From CAZCTC01 sp964501335 (GTDB lineage: Bacteria; Chloroflexota; Anaerolineae; B4-G1; SLSP01), in NCBI GenBank assembly GCA_964501335.1, contig CAZCTC010000010.1:62001-126000 (forward strand): DNA of 64,000 nt, read 5' to 3'. The notes beneath the pieces were generated by a model, which was given only the letters and a program-made list of their open reading frames with translations, was not told the DNA's origin and did no database searches. Below, piece by piece: positions 34,905 through 43,585 of the stretch; positions within the stretch are counted from its first letter, which is position 1, and each line of letters opens with the position of its first letter. Both the position numbers and the translations under genes were made by a program.

Positions 34905-36515
34905 ATGAACGCTTTTACACGGATGTTAAGTGGAGGAGTGATTTTAGGAACGCTGTTCCTGACGGCCTGTGGTACCCCTGTTCCTACCGGGGCTCCGACT
35001 CAAGAAATGCGGCTTGAGTCAGCAGCTACGGAAGAAGCCACGGAGGCGCCTTATGATTATGCGCCCGCAGCGACTGCGGCGCCCGCGTTTGACGAGGCGC
35101 TTGGGGGACCTTCGACCGGAGGATCGGCCGAACCGAACGATCAACCTTACGGCGATGTTTTCTTTGAGAACTATGGGGTCAATCCGGTCATCGACACGGA
35201 AGATGATCATTTTTCGACCTTTGCCGTGGATGTGGACACGGCTTCTTACACGGTAATGCGCCGCTATCTGGCCGACGGCAATCTGCCGGACAAAGACTCG
35301 GTGCGGGTCGAGGAATACATCAATTTCTTCGATCAGGAATATACGCCCCCAACGGAAGGCGCTTTTGCCATCCATCTGGAAGGATCGCCGGCGCCTTACG
35401 GTGAGAACAATTACTATCTGGTGCGGGTGGGGTTGAAGGGTTATGAAGTTCCGGCTGAAGAGCGGAAGCCGGTGGTACTCACCTTTGTGATCGATGTTTC
35501 CGGGTCGATGGGAGAAGGAAACCGGCTGGCATTGGTTAAGCAGGCTTTGCAACTGCTGGTGCAGAACCTTCGCCCTACGGATAAAGTTGCCGTCGTGGTG
35601 TACGGCGATGTGGCGCATGTGGTGCTGGAACATACCCCCGTTTCGGAATCCAACACCATTTTGCAGGCGATCAATCGTTTGCAGACCGAAGGGGCTACCA
35701 ATGCTGAGGATGGGCTGAAATTGGGTTATCAACTTGCAGATCAGGCTTTTGAAGATGGTGCCATCAACCGGGTGATCCTCTGCTCGGATGGGGTAGCCAA
35801 TGTAGGAAATACGGGGCCCGATTCTATTTTGCAGCAGATTCGCCGCTATGCCGACAATGGTATTTTTATGACGACCGTGGGCTTTGGGATGGGGAATTAC
35901 AACGATGTGCTGATGGAGCAACTGGCCGATGACGGCGACGGTTTTTACGCTTATGTGGACGATATCAAAGAGGCCGAGCGGGTCTTTGTGAACGATTTGA
36001 CTTCATCGTTACAGGTGATCGCCAAGGATGCCAAAATCCAGGTCGATTTCAATCCCCAGGTGGTGGCTCGTTATCGGCTGATCGGTTATGAGAATCGGGA
36101 TGTGGCCGATGAAGATTTCCGCAACGACAATGTGGATGCGGGTGAGATCGGGGTCGGGCACAGCGTCACGGCGCTTTATGAGGTGAAATTCCAGCGGGAG
36201 ATCGATCCTCAGGCGACGGCGATGACCGTGGCGGTGCGGTATGCCGATCCCGACAGCGGGAATGTGACAGAGATTTCCCGTTCGATCGCTCAGGCCGATC
36301 TGGCAACTGCTTTTGAGGCGACCTCGCCGCGGTTCCAGTTGGATGCGGTGGCGGCTGAATATGCGGAGATTTTGCGGGAGAGTTACTGGGCGCGCGGTTC
36401 AACGTTAGAAGCCCTGGTTTCTCAAGCGCGGCGGATTGCCGATGCTTTGCCGCAAGATGCAGAGGTGCGGGAATTTGCGGATCTGGTAGCCCGAGCCGCT
36501 CAGTTGCGGAGATAA
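34905..36515 (+). CDS. YfbK-like VWA domain lipoprotein
   Basis: 536 residues from the ATG at 34905 (AAGGAGG upstream; a GTG one codon earlier is also possible). Lipobox FLTAC with Cys near 21, a disordered Ala/Glu/Pro stretch, a VWA-N-type domain (FSTFAVDVDTASYTVMRRYL, VRVEEYINFFDQ), the VWA domain with full MIDAS (DVSGSM, Thr in EGATNAEDGL, Asp in LCSDGVANVG), and a DUF3520-like C-terminal domain. This is the standard YfbK architecture, whose genes often sit beside ECF sigma/anti-sigma genes. Here it is linked to the sigma factor by a shared promoter motif. Confidence 0.9.
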   Translation: MNAFTRMLSGGVILGTLFLTACGTPVPTGAPTQEMRLESAATEEATEAPYDYAPAATAAPAFDEALGGPSTGGSAEPNDQPYGDVFFENYGVNPVIDTEDDHFSTFAVDVDTASYTVMRRYLADGNLPDKDSVRVEEYINFFDQEYTPPTEGAFAIHLEGSPAPYGENNYYLVRVGLKGYEVPAEERKPVVLTFVIDVSGSMGEGNRLALVKQALQLLVQNLRPTDKVAVVVYGDVAHVVLEHTPVSESNTILQAINRLQTEGATNAEDGLKLGYQLADQAFEDGAINRVILCSDGVANVGNTGPDSILQQIRRYADNGIFMTTVGFGMGNYNDVLMEQLADDGDGFYAYVDDIKEAERVFVNDLTSSLQVIAKDAKIQVDFNPQVVARYRLIGYENRDVADEDFRNDNVDAGEIGVGHSVTALYEVKFQREIDPQATAMTVAVRYADPDSGNVTEISRSIAQADLATAFEATSPRFQLDAVAAEYAEILRESYWARGSTLEALVSQARRIADALPQDAEVREFADLVARAAQLRR

Positions 36516-36535
36516 GAGCGACTTTTCCATAGGGA

Positions 36536-36568
36536 TTGGGCGCGCCTTTTTAAAAGGCGCGCCCAATC
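36536..36568. repeat. Perfect 16-bp-arm palindrome after the VWA gene
   Basis: ATTGGGCGCGCCTTTT (36536-36551), single T, complement 36553-36568. It lies 20 bp after the VWA stop codon, so it probably marks the 3' end of that mRNA, although no T-tract follows it. Confidence 0.75.
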
Positions 36569-36637
36569 TGCGTTTCTGGGATTTGTCTGACTCCGGGGTA
36601 TAATGCGAATCGAATTTTGAACAAAGGAGGCTAGAGG

Positions 36638-37654
36638 ATGCACATCATTTATACAGAACGGCATCGACTCCATGCGACGGAGGATGTCTGGTATGAAGGG
36701 CATCCTCTGATAGTCGAAGAGGTCCCGGCGCGGGTGGAGAATATTTTGACAGCGGTGCAGGCGGGGGGGCTGGGACCGGTCATCCCGGCGGAGGACCACG
36801 GCCTTGAGCCGGTGCTGGCCGTTCACGACGAAGGGATGGTGCAATATCTTCAATCAGCTTATGCTGAAAACCTGGCCTATTTCGGCAAGGCGGAACCTGT
36901 CTTACCGGGAACCTTTGCGATGCGTTATACCGGTTCTCGTCCCAAAGGTTTTTTAGGGCAATTGGGATATTATGCTTTTGGAATTGGGACCCCCATACTG
37001 GAACAGACATGGGAAGCGGCGTACTGGAGTGCTCAAAGTGCTTTAACGGCGGCTGACCGGGTATTGGCCGGGGAACGGGTCACTTATGCGCTTTGTCGTC
37101 CGCCGGGACACCATGCTGCTCAGGATTTATATGGGGGGTTTTGCTATCTGAACAACGTAGCCATCGCGGCGCGGCGGTTGCAGCGTGAGGGGAAGGTAGC
37201 GATTCTGGATATCGATTACCATCACGGCAACGGGACCCAATCCATTTTTTATTCAGATCCGACCGTGTTGTTTTGTTCTTTACATGCCGACCCTGAGGAG
37301 AATTATCCTTTTTATTGGGGAAATCCTCAGGAACGAGGCTGTGGAGCGGGAGAAGGGTTCAATTATAACTGGATCGTGCCGCAGCTGGCGGATGATTTCA
37401 TTTATCTTCGGATTTTGGAACAGGCCCTGGGTAAAATTCAGGAGTTCAAACCGACGGTGTTACTGGTTTCGACCGGGTTTGATACGGCAGTGGGCGATGA
37501 AGTGGGGGGATTTTGTGTGACAGGGGATGGTTTTCGATCCATTGGACGGGCTATTGCCGGGTTAGGATTGCCGATTGTTTTGGTTCAAGAGGGCGGATAT
37601 CGACTGGATACCCTGGGGGAAAACGCTGTGGCATTTTTGGAGGCTTTTGAATGA
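36638..37654 (+). CDS. Histone-deacetylase-family / acetylpolyamine amidohydrolase
   Basis: 338 residues. Family motifs: CRPPGHHA (H158, H159 catalytic pair), LDIDYHHGNGTQ (D193 and H195 Zn ligands), STGFDT (third Zn ligand) and QEGGY (transition-state Tyr near the end). The N-terminus MHIIYTERHRLH and length fit bacterial acetylpolyamine amidohydrolases, which release acetate from acetylated polyamines or related substrates. AAAGGAGG precedes the ATG. Overlaps the following membrane-protein gene by 4 bp. Confidence 0.92.
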   Translation: MHIIYTERHRLHATEDVWYEGHPLIVEEVPARVENILTAVQAGGLGPVIPAEDHGLEPVLAVHDEGMVQYLQSAYAENLAYFGKAEPVLPGTFAMRYTGSRPKGFLGQLGYYAFGIGTPILEQTWEAAYWSAQSALTAADRVLAGERVTYALCRPPGHHAAQDLYGGFCYLNNVAIAARRLQREGKVAILDIDYHHGNGTQSIFYSDPTVLFCSLHADPEENYPFYWGNPQERGCGAGEGFNYNWIVPQLADDFIYLRILEQALGKIQEFKPTVLLVSTGFDTAVGDEVGGFCVTGDGFRSIGRAIAGLGLPIVLVQEGGYRLDTLGENAVAFLEAFE

Positions 37655-38511
37655 GCTTATCGGAAAGAATATCTGTGGAGAGTGGGCGGGAAAGTCACCG
37701 TTCCCGGCGGAGTTTGACGGATCTTTTGGGGTGGACTAAATCCAGCTATTGGATGATCAGTATTTTCTTTGCCATTGTCTTTTTGATTGTGATTGTCTGG
37801 TGGCCTTTGGCTGAAGAAGTCCTTTCGTATATCGACCCTGCGCGGCCGTTATGGTTGCAACTGGATTGGTTGTTGCTGGGGATCTTTCTGATGATGTCGT
37901 TGTTGATCATGGCGGGGGCGGATTTGCGGGCAGATGTCTGGATTGTGTTTGTGGGGCTGGCTGGAGGGCTGGTTATTGAGAGTTGGGGAACCCAGACGCA
38001 ATTGTGGACCTATTTCACGCTGGAACGTCCGCCCTTATGGATCATTCCCGCCTGGCCGATTGCCAGCCTTTCGATTGACCGGGTGGTGCGTTTTCTCGAT
38101 AAGCGATTTTTTCAGGGTCCAGAGCGGGTGTATAAGATTTTGTATGTGGCAGTTTTTTTTATCTTTTTGATCGCTATGGTGCAATTTGTTTACGTAACTT
38201 TTAATCGATCTTTGACATGGGCGGCCCTTTTACTCTGTCTTTTTTTGATCTTTACACCTGTGAATTGGCGACTTACCTTATTGACTTTTGCCGCTGGGGC
38301 AGGTTTGGGATATTTCCTGGAACTTTGGGGAACAACACGGGAATGTTGGACTTATTATACACATCAGACCCCCCCGTTTTTTGCCGTACTGGCGCATGGG
38401 ATGGCGGCGGTAGCTTTCTGGCGAGCCGGGCTGGTACTTAAGTGGGGCTGGGATCAGTTGCTGGGGCGATTCCGTAAACAGATGGTGGATTCGGGATCGG
38501 CGGCTGGATAG
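37651..38511 (+). CDS. Multi-pass membrane protein of unknown function
   Basis: 286 residues, about eight hydrophobic segments (35-53, 70-88, 93-108, 124-140, 164-184, 189-203, 207-224, 240-258). Two similar halves can be seen (VIESWGTQTQLWTYFTLERP and LELWGTTRECWTYYTHQTPP), so it arose by internal duplication. Coupled by ATGA overlap to the amidohydrolase gene, so it may import or export the same substrate (inference). Not recognised by name. Confidence 0.72.
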   Translation: MSLSERISVESGRESHRSRRSLTDLLGWTKSSYWMISIFFAIVFLIVIVWWPLAEEVLSYIDPARPLWLQLDWLLLGIFLMMSLLIMAGADLRADVWIVFVGLAGGLVIESWGTQTQLWTYFTLERPPLWIIPAWPIASLSIDRVVRFLDKRFFQGPERVYKILYVAVFFIFLIAMVQFVYVTFNRSLTWAALLLCLFLIFTPVNWRLTLLTFAAGAGLGYFLELWGTTRECWTYYTHQTPPFFAVLAHGMAAVAFWRAGLVLKWGWDQLLGRFRKQMVDSGSAAG

Positions 38512-38536
38512 TCTGGGGAAAAGAGTTTGGGGGCTT

Positions 38537-38568
38537 TTTTTCGCCCGCCTTTGGAGGCGGGCGAAAAA
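38537..38568. repeat. T-first/A-last hairpin between convergent genes
   Basis: TTTTTCGCCCGCC (38537-38549), 6-nt loop, complement 38556-38568. It lies between the stops of two convergent genes, where a shared 3' signal is expected, but on both strands Ts precede rather than follow the GC-rich stem. Confidence 0.7.
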
Positions 38569-38575
38569 TTGAGGC

Positions 38576-39295
38576 TTAGACTTGCGAGTGTTGGCATTCA
38601 CCTGGAAAAAGTTCGCCAGTTTCCATCATGTGTTTAAAGTTACAGAGATCCTCTCTGATTTGTTGTTCCGGAGTTTTGCCGAACATGGTCGCAATGGCCA
38701 TCCCCAGAGAGCCAGCCGGAGGGATATAGCGCAGAATGACATGGATTCGGGTTTGTCCGTCCGGCAGGGATTCAAAATGGACTGAACCGGCATGTTCCAC
38801 TGCGGACCCTGGAAGGGATCGCCAGCCGATCAGCTTATTTTCTTCCTCATTGACGATTTCTCCGTCCCATGCTACCCGAATTCCGGCGGGACCCCGGGCC
38901 ACCCAGCGGGTACGTTTCTCATCCAACCATTCGACAGATTCCAGATGGCGCATAATGCGGGGCAGGTTTTCCAGATTACGCCAATAGCGATAGAGTTCAT
39001 CTGCCGGTTTATCGACCACAATGGATTCCTCAAACTTGTAGCCTTTTCCGTAAGGCACACTGATATTGGCTCCTCCGCCCCTAATAATGGGAAGATGCCC
39101 TTCCACATCCCGGAGTTTCAGGCTTTGGGTTGCTCCATTGTAGATGAACCCGCCGCCGATGATCGCCAGGAGCAGTCCATCAAAAGAACGTCGTCTTAGA
39201 CCATAGAGAGTGAGGACACTGCCGCCGATGATGGTTGCCAGACGCCGTGCTTTAACAGGGTCCATTTGATTTTTGGATACATTTTCCATTTCCAT
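38576..39295 (-). CDS. SRPBCC/polyketide-cyclase-like membrane-associated protein
   Basis: 239 residues. N-terminal DUF2892-like hydrophobic hairpin (IIGGSVLTLYGLRRRSFDGL, then LLAIIGGGFIYNGA), followed by a START/SRPBCC domain (about 85-235: FEESIVVDKPADELYRYWRN, LENLPRIMRHLESVEWL, GWRSLPGSAVEHAGSVHF). Proteins of this arrangement are common in stress-gene clusters of desiccation-tolerant and soil bacteria. Last gene of a four-gene minus-strand set; AAAGGACC precedes the ATG. Confidence 0.85.
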   Translation of the reverse strand: MEMENVSKNQMDPVKARRLATIIGGSVLTLYGLRRRSFDGLLLAIIGGGFIYNGATQSLKLRDVEGHLPIIRGGGANISVPYGKGYKFEESIVVDKPADELYRYWRNLENLPRIMRHLESVEWLDEKRTRWVARGPAGIRVAWDGEIVNEEENKLIGWRSLPGSAVEHAGSVHFESLPDGQTRIHVILRYIPPAGSLGMAIATMFGKTPEQQIREDLCNFKHMMETGELFPGECQHSQV

Positions 39296-39331
39296 ATTTT
39301 TGGTCCTTTTCCTTAAGAGGATTAAGGGATA

Positions 39332-40012
39332 TTAAAAGGCCTGCGGTCCTGTAAATTGTCGGGCTCGAGTGCGAAATAAGCTGCCGATGAGCATACCGAA
39401 CACAAATCCGCCTATATGGGCCCAGACCGCCACTCCGCTGGTTTGTGCAGTAGGGATTCCCAGGCTGGCGACCCCATTGAAAAGTTGAGTGATAAACCAG
39501 ATGCCGAGGAAGAGCAGTGCCGTGACTCGCGTGATCGTGGCATAGAATCCCAACAGGAGCAACACCCTGATGTGGGAATGCGGAAACATTAGAATATAAG
39601 CGCCCAGAATCGCCGCGATGGCACCGCTGGCGCCCAGGCTGGGAATGAGGCTGTCGGGATTAAAAAGAATGTGGGTTAACGAGGCTACAATTCCACCTGC
39701 GAGGTAGACCGCGAGGTAAGTCAATTTTCCCATGATTGCTTCGACATTGTCTCCGAAGACCCAGAGGAAGAGCAGATTTCCCAGAATGTGAGCCCATCCG
39801 CCGTGGATGAACATGGAAGTTAACAGGGGCGATACTCCATTTCCCTGTAACAATTCTGCGGGGATAACTGCGTAATTTCGATAAAAATTTTCCAATTCAG
39901 GAGGTGTTAAAAGTAACTGATAAGCAAAAACGGCTGCATTCAACGCGATCAGCAGCCATGTTATCCAGGGGCGGATATCATTTCGAACTTCTTCATCGCC
40001 AATAGGAAACAT
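39332..40012 (-). CDS. Rhomboid-family intramembrane serine protease
   Basis: 226 residues with six or more membrane segments. Catalytic Ser in GASGAIAAILGAY and His in VWAHIGGFVFG form the rhomboid dyad; HGGWAHILGNLLFLWVFGDN is the conserved His/Asn oxyanion segment in TM2. Cleaves membrane proteins within or near the bilayer. CGGAG precedes the ATG. Lies 36 bp from the SRPBCC gene and 22 bp from the DUF5335-like gene. Confidence 0.94.
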   Translation of the reverse strand: MFPIGDEEVRNDIRPWITWLLIALNAAVFAYQLLLTPPELENFYRNYAVIPAELLQGNGVSPLLTSMFIHGGWAHILGNLLFLWVFGDNVEAIMGKLTYLAVYLAGGIVASLTHILFNPDSLIPSLGASGAIAAILGAYILMFPHSHIRVLLLLGFYATITRVTALLFLGIWFITQLFNGVASLGIPTAQTSGVAVWAHIGGFVFGMLIGSLFRTRARQFTGPQAF

Positions 40013-40034
40013 TGCAAATACTCCGTTTCAGGGT

Positions 40035-40394
40035 TTACAGGAGATCTTCGGGGGGATGACGGAGGTAAAGATGGTTAATTTCGCCGTTACGGGCTTTTAT
40101 TTTCAGGTATACCGTTCCTCCCAGGGCTGAGGTGTCTTCGGATTCTATTTCCTGGGCATCGCCGATAATATGGTTGAGATCATTGTCATTTTTTTCTTGT
40201 AAAAGGATGGCGATAGAATCTGTACTTTCTTGTTGTTCGGCGGTAATTCCTTTGAAGGGTAATTCTCGGACCATCAAATGGCGGTTGGTATAGGGCGAAT
40301 CGACCGTCAGGGTCGTCAGCCAGTTTTTATAGGTTTTGCTGAAATCGTTGCAAAAGGCAGTCCATTGTTCTTTGGGAATATTTATCGATGCCAT
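40035..40394 (-). CDS. DUF5335-like small protein
   Basis: 119 residues, soluble, no Cys-rich or membrane region. The start IPKEQWTAFCNDFSKTYKNW and the centre ITAEQQESTDSIAILLQEKN resemble DUF5335 proteins, found in stress-related clusters with no known function. AAGGAG upstream. Confidence 0.65.
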   Translation of the reverse strand: MASINIPKEQWTAFCNDFSKTYKNWLTTLTVDSPYTNRHLMVRELPFKGITAEQQESTDSIAILLQEKNDNDLNHIIGDAQEIESEDTSALGGTVYLKIKARNGEINHLYLRHPPEDLL

Positions 40395-40447
40395 AATTTT
40401 TCTCCTTGTCGGGTGAGTTTTTTGTGGGTGAGAGCGATGGTAGACCA

Positions 40448-40472
40448 GGGAGGTCAGGTTTCCTGACCTCCC
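40448..40472. repeat. Hairpin in the gap between two stress-cluster genes
   Basis: GGGAGGTCAGG (40448-40458), loop TTT, perfect complement 40462-40472. It sits 15 bp after the stop of the glycine-zipper gene on the minus strand and may stabilise its mRNA end. No T-tract follows. Confidence 0.65.
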
Positions 40473-40487
40473 GGGTTGGATTAACCG

Positions 40488-42005
40488 TTAACTTACGTTT
40501 TTCGCGCGGTTCCACCCTTCATGGATGGCATCGCGAAATTCTTCCCAGGGGCCGAGGTGCCGTTCTTCCCAGTTCCGTTGCACTTCTGGTTCAATTTCTG
40601 ACCAGTCGCGATTGCGATAACGGGGCTCCGTGGCCAGGCTGTATCCATAACGATACCCGGGTTCGTACCGCTCATAGGAATAGCCGCGAGTTCCAAAGGT
40701 GCTCTGGTAGTGGCGGCGGAAGTCATCTCGGTAGGTGTTGAAATCCGGTACGCCGGTGCGTACCCCTTCTCCGCCGTAGGCCGCTTTACGGACTTCATTC
40801 CAGGAATAGTAGATCGTGTCGCGGAATTCATTCCAGCTTCCCGGATGGCTTTCTTCCCAGTGTTGCCGTACTTCCGATTCGATATCCGACCAGCTTCGAT
40901 TGCGGTAACTGGGGTTGACGGCTACATCATAGCCATAGCGGTAGGCGGGTTCGTATCGTTCATAAGGATAACCGCGGGTGCGGTAATTGGTCTGGTAATG
41001 GTTGCGGAAGGTAAAGTTGTAAGTACTGTATCCTCCTTCGCGTAGAACCGGTTCGGGCTCTTTGCCGGACACCATGGGGGGAGAAACGGGTTCCTGTTTC
41101 CCCGTCACCGTAGTTTTAACCTGATCCCAGGCCCGGCGCACGGCATCCTTCACTTCATCCCAGGGGCCGGTATTGCCCTCTTCCCATCCCCGGCGGGCTT
41201 CCGTTTCGAATTCTTTCCAATCGCGGTTGTGATAGGTGGGTTCCATGGCTAATCCGTAGCCATAGCGATAGGCGGCTTCGAAATGTTCATAAGGATAGCC
41301 CGTGTTTCCAAAGTAAGTCTGATAGTCACGGCGGAAGACCGGATCGAACGCGTTGTAATCGCTGCCCGACATCTTTCCGGGTTCGGGAGAGGGCGTGGGG
41401 GGGGCGGTGACATTGGGGCCGGTCACATTTGAGGGGGTGAAAACGCCCGGGCGCCAGCCTTGTTCCTGCCATTTAGCTGCCCGTTCCTCTACATTGACCG
41501 GGTTATAGTTCTTCATAATGGAGATAGCTTCATTTACCCGATTGTCGGGGGTTTGAACTACCACCAGGGTCCCGCCGCGGCGGATCCCTTCGGCGTAGAG
41601 GCGGGCTTCGTTTTCCGGAATTCCGGCATTGACCAACGCACCCACCAGGGCTCCGGCTGCTGCTCCAATCCCTGCGCCGGCAGCTGCTCCCACACCGGTT
41701 CCCAGCAAGACCGTGGCAATAGAACCGGCGGTGATGATGGGGCCGATGCCGGGAATCACAATTGCTCCCAGCCCGGCCAGCAATCCACTCAAGCCTCCCA
41801 ACACCGCTCCCATTCCGGCCCCGGCGGCGGTATCTTCGCCTACCGTTCCTACTTCTCCTGATTGAATCAATTTCCCATACCGGCCTTCCGGATCATAAGC
41901 CGTGAGGCTGATATCATCCCGGTTGAATCCATGTTGGGTCAGATCGCGGACCACATCCCGGGCGGTTGTCATATCGTCATACAAGCCTACGACTGTCTTT
42001 GCCAT
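40488..42005 (-). CDS. Glycine-zipper stress protein with three WxxFR/GYxYE repeats
   Basis: 505 residues. N-terminal YflT/DUF1269-like domain (VVGLYDDMTTARDVVRDLTQ) split by a glycine-zipper membrane-insertion region (about 61-127, Gly/Ala-rich), a Pro/Thr linker (about 186-212), then three repeats of about 82 residues at 217-298, 327-408 and 422-503. Each repeat has FRxxYQxxF...GYxYExxxxxYRYGY...NRxWxxxExExxxxWE...PWxEFxxxI. Aromatic-rich repeats of this kind occur in stress proteins of soil bacteria. AAGGAG upstream. Confidence 0.8.
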   Translation of the reverse strand: MAKTVVGLYDDMTTARDVVRDLTQHGFNRDDISLTAYDPEGRYGKLIQSGEVGTVGEDTAAGAGMGAVLGGLSGLLAGLGAIVIPGIGPIITAGSIATVLLGTGVGAAAGAGIGAAAGALVGALVNAGIPENEARLYAEGIRRGGTLVVVQTPDNRVNEAISIMKNYNPVNVEERAAKWQEQGWRPGVFTPSNVTGPNVTAPPTPSPEPGKMSGSDYNAFDPVFRRDYQTYFGNTGYPYEHFEAAYRYGYGLAMEPTYHNRDWKEFETEARRGWEEGNTGPWDEVKDAVRRAWDQVKTTVTGKQEPVSPPMVSGKEPEPVLREGGYSTYNFTFRNHYQTNYRTRGYPYERYEPAYRYGYDVAVNPSYRNRSWSDIESEVRQHWEESHPGSWNEFRDTIYYSWNEVRKAAYGGEGVRTGVPDFNTYRDDFRRHYQSTFGTRGYSYERYEPGYRYGYSLATEPRYRNRDWSEIEPEVQRNWEERHLGPWEEFRDAIHEGWNRAKNVS

Positions 42006-42830
42006 TTTATTTGAACTCCTTCTCTGAATTTTCTCAAGAAAGTCAAATATCTTGACCGAGTTTTGATAATTTTTATCCTAACCGAGGGGCGAGGATTTGA
42101 TAAAGATGCTTTCTGGGGATGTTTTCTGGTCCAGCAAGGTTGACGCGGGGTGTAATTTTCCCGCCCGGGGGCGGGAGTAGTAAGTTGAGAGGCTTTCCCC
42201 AGCATTCCCGGAGGCTCTATCTCTTTTGAATGTAAAGAGGTTGTACGGATCTTCAAAATTTAACTTCCTTGTTTTGTTTGTCGCTGATTTGAACCCGAAG
42301 GTTTTAGATCTTTGGTCAATGTTCTAAAACTAACATAGCGGAAACCTGATGTCCATGTGCCGGGATACAAAAAAGAGATAGGGCTGAAGATATATTCCCT
42401 CCCCGGATGCTGGGCGGTTTCGACGCTATTCGCTAGGAAATTTGGCCGGGAAGGGGATCGCATGGGGCGAGCGGATACAGAAAAGCTATAGATATATCGG
42501 ATTTTATGCCTGGGGTTAGCAGAAGATATATAGACAAGGTTTTTGTTTACCGGTACGCTGGATTATGGAATACGGGCAGGAATTTATAGATAGAAAATTG
42601 GAACAGAGCGTTCTACAGATGAGTAATTTTTCCCTCTGGCAGGTTGTCCTCAGGTTGAGTCCTGGATAATTAACTATTTTTTCGGGCATGTTAAAAATTC
42701 TATCCTGGTATCATCGATGAAAATCCTTTATTGCCTGAATATTGGAACGAGAAAGTGACAGCGAATTTTCGCCTGAGAAAATCCCGAGGGAGAAATCCTG
42801 AAGGGCGAGCTGATTTGAAAGGAGGCTGGG
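42006..42830. other. 825-bp intergenic region without a visible gene
   Basis: No open frame here has a credible start and protein-like composition. The region is more AT-rich than its surroundings and separates divergent transcripts, so it should hold promoters for both the minus-strand stress set and 42831. One short GC-rich inverted repeat (CCCGCCCGGGGGCGGG near 42160) and an AT-rich part with TATATA-type strings (42390-42540) are visible. A small RNA cannot be excluded. Confidence 0.6.
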
Positions 42831-43121
42831 ATGGCGGGAGATTCAAAAATGACTCAGGATCATGAGGTGATTCGCAAGTGGGCTGAAGAACGCGATGGTC
42901 GGCCGGCCATGGTGAAAGGAATCGGCGGCGGTGGGGTTGGGTTGTTAAGGATCAGTTTTCCCGGGTATGGAGAAGAAGATTCTTTGCAAGAAATTTCATG
43001 GGAAGAATTTTTTGAAAAATTCGAGGAAAAAAAACTGACTTTTCTTTACCAGGAACGGAAATCCAGTGGGGAGCTCAGCCGGTTTTCCAAATTTGTAAAC
43101 CGAGAATCTTTGAATGAATGA
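42831..43121 (+). CDS. Small conserved protein, HExIRxWAEERxGRPA type
   Basis: 96 residues, soluble. QDHEVIRKWAEERDGRPAMV, LRISFPGYG and ISWEEFFEKFEEKKLTFLYQ match a widespread small protein of unknown function, sometimes mislabelled as a glucan-branching enzyme. AAAGGAGG precedes the ATG. A strong terminator follows. Confidence 0.8.
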   Translation: MAGDSKMTQDHEVIRKWAEERDGRPAMVKGIGGGGVGLLRISFPGYGEEDSLQEISWEEFFEKFEEKKLTFLYQERKSSGELSRFSKFVNRESLNE

Positions 43122-43128
43122 ACGGATT

Positions 43129-43170
43129 ATTCCTTGTCTGACGGGTGTCAGGCAAGGAATTTTTATTTTT
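43129..43170 (+). terminator. Intrinsic terminator between the small protein and PRC-barrel genes
   Basis: ATTCCTTGTCTGAC (43129-43142), loop GGGT, GTCAGGCAAGGAAT (43147-43160, one G-T wobble), then TTTTATTTTT. The next gene's ribosome-binding site begins immediately after, so this may work as an attenuator for it. Confidence 0.88.
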
Positions 43171-43183
43171 AAAGGAGTGCAAT

Positions 43184-43573
43184 ATGAGGGTGCCAGTGTG
43201 TCGGGGGGTGGGTTTTTTCGAACCACCGCAGGTTATTTCACTAGGGGCCGTATTGGGATTTCCAGTGCGGAATCAGCGGGGCGAAAATCTTGGGCGGTTG
43301 GATGAAGTTGTTTTCGATGCCGATGAAGCCCGGATTGCTTATGCGATTTTGGTTTTTGAGAATTTTTCTGAGGAGGTCCCGGAAAAACGTTTTGCTATCC
43401 CCTGGAAGGCTTTGGTGTTGCGTGCGGAAGAGGGTTTCTTTATGTTGAAATGTGATCGGAATACCTTGGAAGATGCTCCTGGTTTTGATCGCACGACATG
43501 GAGTCGCATGACCGAGCGCCAATGGTTATCAGAACTTTATCATTATTATGGCTATGTTCCTTATTGGAAATAA
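43184..43573 (+). CDS. PRC-barrel domain protein
   Basis: 129 residues from ATG 43184 behind AAAGGAG; a GTG at 43145 lies inside the terminator stem and is rejected. PRC-barrel core: GAVLGFPVRNQRGENLGRLD, EVVFDADEARIAYAILVFEN, KRFAIPWKALVL. Such barrels act as small-molecule or protein adaptors in stress and photosynthesis-related proteins. It lies 12 bp before the universal stress protein gene. Confidence 0.87.
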   Translation: MRVPVCRGVGFFEPPQVISLGAVLGFPVRNQRGENLGRLDEVVFDADEARIAYAILVFENFSEEVPEKRFAIPWKALVLRAEEGFFMLKCDRNTLEDAPGFDRTTWSRMTERQWLSELYHYYGYVPYWK

Positions 43574-43585
43574 GGGGTTACCACC

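Noticed and set aside
38537..38568. Intrinsic terminator between convergent genes
   Set aside because: On both strands the T-run precedes the GC stem, so it does not fit the standard terminator form; listed as a hairpin repeat.
43145..43183. Upstream GTG start for the PRC-barrel gene
   Set aside because: It lies within the terminator stem, while ATG 43184 has an ideal AAAGGAG.
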